Below are positions 56,531 to 64,000 of a stretch of 64,000 bases of DNA, one piece after another. Positions within the stretch are counted from its first letter, which is position 1. Every line of letters starts with the position of its first letter. The notes under the pieces were generated by a model, which was not told the DNA's origin, did not search any database, and worked only from the letters and a program-made list of their open reading frames with translations. Source of the stretch: Metellina segmentata. Lineage: Eukaryota > Arthropoda > Arachnida > Araneae > Tetragnathidae. A program made the position numbers and the translations under genes. The stretch lies in the NCBI GenBank assembly GCA_947359465.1, contig OX375872.1, positions 137,783,432 through 137,847,431 of the forward strand. Reading direction: 5' to 3'.

Positions 56531-57270
56531 AACCAAATATGAGGAAAGTTAGCAAAAAGAATTTAAAAAAAAGATTTAGATTGATAAGAAAATATGAAAA
56601 CAAAAAATACAAGCTGAAAATTTTCACCTAATTCCTACTCCTCTCAATCAACATCTCCAACTTAAAAAAATTTATCACAACAATCACTTATTTTCTTCTC
56701 ATATGACTCAATAAAATCAATACAGAGTTAAATAAAATTGAATATCGGCTCGCCCAAAAAATCTGGATTTAATTAACCCCGATTCCTTGAGGAAATAAAA
56801 AAAATGGTTATTTCTGACTGAAATGAATCATTGAAAACAGAAGGTATGGTTAAATAAAGATATTTTTAGTTGGAAGTTTTTACCAAAACGATTAAGAGAA
56901 ATGAAAAACCAAAAACGATACAACGCGATGTGAATGAACTGTGCTGTGCTTGAAATACAAACTGAGAATTACACTTAAATTCTTCAAGTTTACTGGAAAC
57001 GCAAAAATTGGAACAAAATTTAAAAGGATCAATGGAATCAAAGAACAGTGAAACGCAAAAATTGGGACTTAATTTAATAGGATCAATGGAATCAAAGAAC
57101 AGTGAAACACAAATGAAAAAAACAGTCCAGGAGAAATGTGTGTTTAAAACTCATCAGGTTGTTTTAATACCAGGATAACGGGGTTGCCAATGACTTACAC
57201 AACTCGCAACATACAGCGCGCCAATACCACAGAAAGTTTCGCTGACTGCGCAGAATATCTTTGACCATCG
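56530..57270. other. Non-coding stretch with a short duplication
   Basis: AGGATCAATGGAATCAAAGAACAGTGAAAC occurs twice near 57025-57110 (core GATCAATGGAATCAAAG). Nothing else was recognised. Confidence 0.45.
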
Positions 57271-57279
57271 CTGCGTTTT

Positions 57280-57341
57280 CCCAACTATCACTTCGTTCGA
57301 GACAGAGCTTCGGAGTGCAGACAAGTGCTCGTGTGTTGGAG
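57280..57341 (+). other. Possible non-coding first exon of RING gene 2
   Basis: GC-richer sequence (TCGTTCGAGACAGAGCTTCG ... GTGTGTTGGAG) ends at a consensus donor GTAAGTTTTTTTC. RING gene 2 needs an upstream exon because its exon 1 begins with an acceptor. No equivalent was found for gene 1. Confidence 0.35.
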
Positions 57342-58280
57342 GTAAGTTTTTTTCGGTGCAGTTTGCAGTTGATCATTTTGTTAAACCTCAAAAATTTGAT
57401 CTGTGATTTGTGCTGTGTTTCGCTTTTGATGAAATTTCACAATGGCCATTCTTGTTGAAGCTAAAAAGTTAGGGTTTCGCTTCCAATTTTTCAAGAGAGC
57501 CTTTTTCATGTTTGGATGAATTCCAAAATTATAATGGTTTATCCTCTTTACAAAAAGTCGTGTTTTCTCGAAACTTTCAAGGTTTACACACTCATTCAAT
57601 CAGAAATTTTTTGATCCCCTGAATATCTTCTTTGTTTCATTACAGATCATATAATTCTATGGTTTCAACTACCTATGCTAATTTACTTAATTTGTATGTA
57701 CCTTTTTTCAGAATATACTGTTGAGAGATTATGTTTTCTATAAGGTATAAGAAAGATGGAAGCTTCGTATGATAATGCGAATTAATTTTATCTACTTTTT
57801 CGCAGAATATATTGAAAAGTCTTTTGAAATTTATTTTCAACTAACAGTTACCTATATACTGAACGGATGATTTAGTATTATATTTAAAAATAGTTGTGTA
57901 AAATCAAATGTTTACAATAATAATAAATAATGTAATGTAATAAATAAGCTAAATAATTTAATTTTTAACAGTAATGTGCAATCTGTTTTTCCTTACTATT
58001 GTGTTTTGAATACCCAACAATGTTATTTTTTGTGTAAACTGCCTTAATACATGCTTTGTATAAGGGCATTAATTTATTTGTCCTTTTAAACTTATTTGAA
58101 TTGGTTATTTTGGAACTTGAATGCAATGCAATGTGGACCTAAATTAGCAGCTCTTAATAAAATGAAATTGTTTATCCACAAAAATGTAATAATCCTTACA
58201 GCTGTGTACTTCCTGTTCGCAGAACTGTGTCTTTATCTTGATTGAACCCCTTGGAGGATTGAGTTACAAATGTCAGTAAA

Positions 58281-59610
58281 CTAGCCACTTCGTGGCTAAT
58301 GCGACTTTGCCCGTGCCTGTTGCTTTTGTGTGGTTATTGGTTTGCTTATTAAACCAAATGGGAATTCGTAGCCTATTGGATAACAGACATAACATAGTTA
58401 CCCGTGGTGTTGATTTGCTTCGCAAACCAGGTGGGAATTTATAGCCTATTGGATAACGCCCATAACGGAATTGCCCGTGGCGTTGGTTTGCTTCGGAAAC
58501 CAAATGGGATTTCGGCGTGACGTCACAATTTCCTTGCGAAAATATAAATACTTAATTGAAAAATTATTTATTAAAAGAAAATCAAACGTATAAGGTCTTG
58601 ATTGAACTATTGTTGATTGGTCTATCTGGTCAAATTTTCAGCAGGTTTCAAATCCGTTGAAATTTTCAATCCATCTTTAACGATTCCAATTTTACAAAAA
58701 AGAACTAAACAATGCCAGCCAAAATGTATTTTTTTCTTTCCTTCACTGAAATCGTAAGATCCATAAAGTGTAATCTGTTTATTTTCTGAACGCGAAGGTT
58801 GACGTGACGTCACAATCTCTTGCAAAAAAAAATATTCAATTAAAATTTTTTATTTATATAACCTCTGTATAATATATATAACTCTGTCCCATTTGCCTCA
58901 TACAATCAAATATAATTTTTTTAAGATCGTCACAAGACCGAAGGGGGTGTTCCTAGGGTTTTCCTAGGAAAGACCTAGGGTTTAATAAACGAACCGTAAA
59001 ATCAATAATTATCAATGACAATTAACAGTCAGAAATGGAATTTCTAACTGTTCTAAAAGATAACTTACAAATCATATTGTAAGAATGAAATTTATTTAAT
59101 TCTTTTTTTTTTATATACATATAGCTACAGATTAAAACTATTTTTTAAGCTGACAAGTTACAGAATTTTTTTTTTTTAATTATGTAATTTAGCATAAGAA
59201 AATGAACAGGAACCAATTTGTTTTAAACAGTAAATTTGCAGTTTAATTTCAACACACACAACCAACCAGATTGATCGCGCGAACATGGAACAATTTCTGA
59301 ACGAGCTGTCAAACCAGAAAAACCAGAGAGATTGATTAACAAACCTGTTGCCGGGTTTAATCAATCATCTATGTTCAGTTTGGTTCGTCTAGTGTGGACG
59401 GGGCCTAAGGAAAAGAGTAATAGTTAAATTTCATTAAATCCATTTTAAAATGTTCTAGGTTGAATTTTTAAAATTCACCTTGACCCAAAAATTGCAAAAA
59501 ATTCGGACTACCTGTGTGCCAAATCCCATTACTGTAAGTGCCTTAGATTAGGCAGGACTTTGCGTACAGAAAACAAACAAACACTTCCTTTTATAATAGT
59601 AGATTAGAGA
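58281..59610 (+). repeat. TAGCCACT-family insertion inside RING gene 2 flank
   Basis: It starts CTAGCCACTTCGTGGC and ends in AACAAACAAACACTTCC, TTATAATAGTAGATTAGAG. The paralogous DNA of gene 1 runs straight through (ATATCAGTAATTAAATAGTT at about 43856), so the insertion is precise. A GCTTCG-containing block is repeated three times at its start (GGTTTGCTT(C/A)...AAACCA...TGGGAATT). MITE-like DNA ending GACGGGGCCTAAG at about 59406 lies inside. Confidence 0.8.
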
Positions 59611-59755
59611 TAAAATAGTTTTAAGATTACAAGATTTGAGACAACATCTGTTTTGATTCCCTTGAATAACTAAATTTCTAGAGGGTTATAATAACTTCAC
59701 TTTTTACTCTCCGAAATGCTCAAATCTTTTTAACACAGTATTCGATCTCCTTACA

Positions 59756-59831
59756 GGTCTGTTTTCTCAAAAATTCATCTCGGGGAAATTTCATTGCGGC
59801 AAGAAAAGTTATGGCTTCAGGACAGAATAAC
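59756..59831 (+). other. RING gene 2, exon 1 (5' UTR end plus start codon)
   Basis: The acceptor GATCTCCTTACAG and the end ATGGCTTCAGGACAGAATAAC before GTAAGTATAAAATAATTG are the same arrangement as in gene 1. Confidence 0.75.
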
Positions 59832-61870
59832 GTAAGTATAAAATAATTGTCATTGGCTGACAGCCTTGCACACTAATCTGCGAAACCCATGGCATCGGGT
59901 TCTAAAGTGTTATTTTCTAATTTATAAAATATCAAAATGAAGTTTTATAAATTAATGAAATGCTCAACTAAGGAGACAATACCTTAAATATGATGAAAAT
60001 GTTGAAATATTTTTATTATCATTTATTAATTATACAGCTTTAAAGAATACGTGCTCAAAATTTTATAGCTGTAGTAGTTACATTATTTAACAAGGCATTA
60101 AAGTTTTTCTATCGAATCGAGGACCAAAATCGAAAGCATTAAAGCTTCAAAGTACTTTTCCTCGGCTTTTTTTTGCACGATTGCAGTGTATTTAGAATGC
60201 TATGGCTTTTATCGTAATTTATGTAGAGATATGAAACTTTTTTCGTTGTTTATTATGTTATATTTAATAACTTTGAGCGTGGAATAAAGATTTGGAAAAG
60301 CAATTATCTAAAAAATAATTGTTGAAATCAACTGACCTTTTTTCGCGGTTTTTCAGAGTTTGTTACAAAAATATTTATAAAAATATAAATAACTGTGGTA
60401 TATGTAGTCCAACACTAAGAGTTGTGAAGCACACTTCATGGAAGGCAAATAAAAAATAACAATTAAAAAAAATTAAAATTTGCAAATGGAGTAGGAATTT
60501 GAAAATAGTGAAAAATATTTTTTAAATTTAACTTTTTTAATTATTGTGTATGAGAAAATTACTTTTTCTTTTGAAATATATATTTAATGTGTATTGGACT
60601 AAGGTGCACAAAAACATTTTGTTGTGAATATAAAAAAAAAATGTTCAAATTGGTATATATGGGTAGGGTAAATGTATCCCCTTAAAATAATGCTTTTCAG
60701 TCTTAAAAAAATTGTCCTTTTTTTTTGTAATAATCTTTCATATTTCGTATCGAATTGTATTCATTAGGAAGCAAAAATCAGTGATCATGGATTTTATTTC
60801 TTTCTGAGCTGACTAACCCCCCCCCCCTTCTCGCATTTATACGCTTAGTAATAATCTCCCAACAATGACACTAAAGGAAAGAGTGAATTTCGAGGAATAG
60901 GGTTGGAATATTAACTTCTTGCTATTTATGGTCGAATTTAAGTAAAAAGCATTTTTGTCATCAGTGCACCTCTCTGTATCTAGAACAACCGACCTGTGTC
61001 TTTTTTATGGCTTACATTAATGTTTTTAAAGTTCATGGTCTAACTAGGATCTAAAAGAAATTTTAAAAATACGAGACCTGTTTGTCATAAGGAAATTTAT
61101 GTTTCATTGACCCCCTCGGAAATAAAATTATGTCCTTGTTACTGATCTCAAGCGCAATCCCCTACGTATCCAACTTCCCCTAAAATATATTGAGGGGGCC
61201 TTTGACAATAATAGAATTAAAGACAGGCGGAGGAAGCTCGAGAACTGCCCTTTACAAAATCATAAACATGCGTAAATAGCCACTTTCGCCCTGTTATTGA
61301 TTGAGCTTGAAGCTCCACCTCACTAAAAGGGCATTGGTTGCAGTAAGAGGAGAATCGTTTTGAAATTTCTACTATATGTGGAGGGAACGGTAAACAATAA
61401 TAGTATTGAAAGATTCTGGGAGAAGAAGCTCGGTAAATGTCTTTAGCAAATCGCACGACAATATTGACCTAACGAAAAGTGTATTAATTAAGACTTGTGG
61501 TTCATGTCTTCACATTTTTAAGTCATTGTTTGGCATTTTTAAGTTACAAAATCCCATAGCCTATGTGTAAATAAATTCTTTAATAAGCATTGGTTTCTAG
61601 TCGGCTACATTTGCAAACATTTTAGTTGAGGAAATGAATTTTTTTTTTAAATTTTCGTAGACGCAACTGCCGGATAACCCTATATGTTTCTGTTGTGGTG
61701 GCTATTCAACTCCCATCTTGCATTTACGGTGCAATCACTACTGTCACCGAATTTGCGTGACGCAGACTCTAGCTAGCTCTACACTGTATTTCCACCAGAG
61801 GGCATTCTGCTTCGTATGTCAAAAAGAACAGGTGATAGTGAAGAAAATCACCCATACCACTATTAGGTGA
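59811..61870 (+). CDS. Small RING-finger protein, RING gene 2 (two coding exons)
   Basis: Exon 1 codes for MASGQNN (59811-59831). After a phase-0 intron, ATTTTCGTAG leads into exon 2 at 61661. The RING is complete: NPICFCCGGYS, then HLRCNHYCHRICVTQ and RAFCFVCQKE. The frame continues past the domain (QVIVKKITHTTIR) to TGA at 61868-61870. A consensus donor AG/GTGAGTAAAAAC at 61867 would remove that stop, so the true C-terminus may lie in an unseen exon. If unspliced, the protein is about 76 residues. Compared with gene 1 the fold ligands are kept while loop residues differ, which argues for function at some point after duplication. The intron keeps alignable blocks with gene 1 (for example GGATCTAAAAGAAATTT). 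Confidence 0.6.
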
Positions 61871-61954
61871 GTAAAAACTTTCATTATTTTGAAACTTTCA
61901 ACAGGAGACCATTGATTTCCTCTCCATCGATAACATGCACTCCGTCTCCAGTTC

Positions 61955-62720
61955 CAAGACGGATGACAGGTACCAGTACCACTATAGATGACGGACCCCG
62001 TACCAGTTCAGACGACGAGCATTAGGGCCTAGTTAGATAATTCAACGCCCCACGTACCAGTTTAGACGATGTGTACCAGGGCCTGGTTATATAGTTGGAT
62101 GTTTGTCCGCCTGGAACAGTGGTCGATATAACATTGTTAAGTGTCTATTCGGGCTCAGATGTGATAGAAAAATATAGACGAAAATACCCAAATCTTTATT
62201 ATTTGTTTGCTTGCATTTCCAAGTTCGTATATGTTTGAAACTGGTGAGTCGAGTTAGATAACATCTCCTTCCCCCCCCCCCCACACATATATATCGGTTT
62301 AGACGATGACCACCAGTGCAAGTTAAATTATGACTTCTCGAACTAGTTTAGACGATGAACACCAGTGTCAAGATAAATGACAACCGGTGGTATCCGTTTA
62401 GAGGAATAGCACCAGGGCCAAGTAACATAGATGGATGTTTGTCCTTCTAGAACAGTGGTCGACGGTTGAAGTCGACCCCTAGGTTACGATACAACAATGT
62501 TAAGGGTCGATTCGGACTCATTGTTCGATAGAAATATATAAGACAAAAATATCCAAAACGTTCTGAAGTAGTTCTCCCTTTTTTTGCTAGTATTTCAAGC
62601 GCGTGCATGGTTGAAACTTGTTTCCAGCATGTTAATTACACTTTTAACAAAACAAAAAATAATCTAGATGTAGAATTCCTTTGCGATTTAAGGCTGAAAC
62701 TTAATAATTAATTTTGAACC
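61955..62720. repeat. Degenerate minisatellite plus flank, third copy
   Basis: GGTACCAGTACCACTATAGAT, GTACCAGTTTAGACGATG and AAATGACAACCGGTGGTATCC repeat, and the flank block (GAACAGTGGTCGA ... GATAGAAA.ATATA) occurs twice, at 62110-62180 and 62450-62545. The part after 62280 is the closest relative of 2465-2940. Confidence 0.8.
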
Positions 62721-62874
62721 CAACATTGTTAATTTTGTCAAGAGTCACGAAGCACACCCTTTACATTTACAAGGTTAGTAAATTCTGTAGTATGTTAATA
62801 AAAGTCTTATTTTCATATATTTAAGGAAGATTGCATTACTGTTATCTAAACTAAATTATATATTTTACATATTA

Positions 62875-63602
62875 CTAGCCACTGCGTGGCCAGCACGACG
62901 TTGCCCGTGACAGTTCTTTTCGTGGGGGTCAGTTGTGACCACTGCTCGCTAAAGCCGCGTTTACACCAGAGTTGATATTATTTTTCTCTCCACTTTTTGT
63001 AGCTAGGACGTTTTAAGTTCCCATATACTGACCCCTTTTCAACCCTTTTTTCGACCCACTCTGGTGTAAACGCTTTATCGGCAACGCCAAGGGGTGAGCA
63101 TTTTTCTCGCCCCTTTGTGAAGAAGAGTGATCACTCTTCATCACGCCATTTTAATCGAATAGGTCACTCACTGACAATTTGTCGGGAGATGTGGTCAAGG
63201 CAAGCGATGAGGACAAAATGTCACAATGAGCGAACAAAGACGGAGTGAGCGAAGGGCAGAGGTTATTGTCAAGAAATACCGAAAGCGGAAGAAAAAGGGG
63301 AACATTTTCATCACAAATTTGGAGAAATGTCCCCCAAAACTTGCAATCCTTTGATCTTTACCGACTCCTGGTGGAAAACAAAATTGGAGTTAAAAACTTG
63401 CCAAATCGCCACCCCGACACAAGATCTTGAAGATAAAATTAGTGTCGTTTCTCGGAATAGCTTTGATGTTTTTTTTTTTATCAGGGGGAGAAGTTTGCTC
63501 CGGTGAAAACGCGGCTTTCTGCTCGCCCTCTTCTCCCGGTGATTGCTACGTATTCCCAAACGAACTCCAGAGGCAACGCCGTGATGGTCTAGAAGTGGCT
63601 AG
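62875..63602. repeat. TAGCCACT-family copy with inverted heads, split by a TIR element
   Basis: The plus-strand head is CTAGCCACTGCGTGGCCAGC at 62875. The sequence runs to GACCACTGCTCGC, is interrupted by the TIR element, and resumes at GGTGATTGCTACG. It ends at 63602 in a minus-strand head (GGCAACGCCGTGATGG then AGTGGCTAGC). The next 90 bases match, inverted, the DNA just outside the copy at 6112. Confidence 0.65.
62951..63518. mobile_element. 568-bp TIR element with AAAGCCGCGTTTACACC ends
   Basis: The left end AAAGCCGCGTTTACACC and the right end GGTGAAAACGCGGCTTT pair with one mismatch. The flanks CTGCTCGCT (62942-62950) and CTGCTCGCC (63519-63527) agree at eight of nine bases, a target duplication of 8 or 9 bp. 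An internal ACTCTGGTGTAAACGCTTTA at 63058-63077 also pairs with the left end. A possible short coding remnant (MSEQRRSERRAEVIVKKYRK) starts at 63226. The class is not certain. Confidence 0.75.
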
Positions 63603-64000
63603 CAATAAATGCCATTAAATTAGTTTTAAAATATTTTACATTGAAATTAAAAAATCGGGCTGGACACAATAAATCGTATTGATACTGAAAACATTAAAAA
63701 GATGAAACAACAATTTTAAGAAAGTCCCACCTACATCCGATATGACAAGTTACACGGGTAACAATTGAAAAATTGTTTATTTAAAGAAAATCTGTTTAAG
63801 GTATCTATCCGATATAAAATTTTCCGTAGTTTTTAAATCCGTTGAAATTTTTACTCTTATCTTTAACGATCGCGAAGATAGAAAACCTCACAGTCTTTGC
63901 CGTTGACAAAGTTGAAATCGCTAGTAAGAAAGTCATACTAATCAACAACGAACTGAATGATCGTTCGGGAAGGCAATGGCTCGCCCGAACGCTTACAATT
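63603..64000. other. Repeat-flank DNA, no gene seen
   Basis: 63610-63700 is the inverse of 6030-6110. AAATCCGTTGAAATTTTTA near 63826 and the words before it match the inner part of the TAGCCACT family in plus orientation, so more of that repeat continues to the window end. Confidence 0.5.

Noticed and set aside
63226..63618. Signal-peptide-like frame (hydrophobic run near 63440-63485) and an upstream basic frame
   Set aside because: Both lie in the TIR element and its flanks and are broken by stops; kept only as a possible remnant in the element entry.

Overview
The window is AT-rich eukaryotic nuclear DNA. It has introns with GT/AG borders, decayed class I and class II transposons, tRNA-derived SINEs and microsatellites, and no bacterial-type operons. 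The TE set suggests an arthropod, most plausibly a chelicerate such as a spider: a Tcb1-like Tc1 transposase, a mellifera-type mariner, a Mag-clade Gypsy element with a tRNA-Ser primer site, a CR1 LINE whose ORF1 carries an SGNH esterase, and a Jockey fragment. This is inference from remembered family resemblance, and I cannot name a species.

Layout. 0-7 kb: a hAT-like non-autonomous element (574-1808), a 3'-truncated mariner (3306-4303), copies of a dispersed repeat called here the TAGCCACT family, and a segment (2465-2940) that recurs near 45.4 and 62 kb. 8.5-12.2 kb: a cluster of four copies of the 0.6-1.8 kb hAT-like family in both orientations, followed by a second AT-rich repeat that recurs at 31 and 42 kb. 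13-18 kb: tandem duplications and a TIR element carrying a nested 513-bp hAT MITE with a perfect 8-bp target duplication. 19-22 kb: a Jockey tail, a tRNA-like SINE head and an unidentified coding relic. 22.8-31.0 kb: one LTR retrotransposon (Mag-like Gypsy, minus strand) with both LTRs and a 5-bp target duplication, split by a nearly full-length CR1 LINE. 33-40 kb: SINE copies, a 44-bp perfect palindrome, several tandem duplications (one of three identical 166-bp units) and a palindrome-rich array.

Host genes. The only convincing non-transposon coding signal is a set of small RING-finger exons. One terminal exon lies at 40490-40798. Two paralogous two-exon genes lie at 44051-45339 and 59811-61870, in the same orientation and with the same phase-0 intron, exon-1 peptide pattern and flanking DNA. 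Each also holds a decayed second RING exon in its intron. The second paralog carries a 1.3-kb insertion of the TAGCCACT family that is absent from the first, which gives both the empty site and the order of events. A possible copper-monooxygenase exon relic lies at 34001-34417.

Interactions. Most of the window is transposons inserted into transposons. CR1 sits in Gypsy gag, a hAT MITE in a TIR element, a TIR element in a TAGCCACT repeat, and a SINE in the 42-kb repeat. The recognisable transposon genes are broken by frameshifts, stops or lost catalytic residues (the Gypsy RT YxDD and the Tc1 third acidic residue). The CR1 reading frames are the least damaged.
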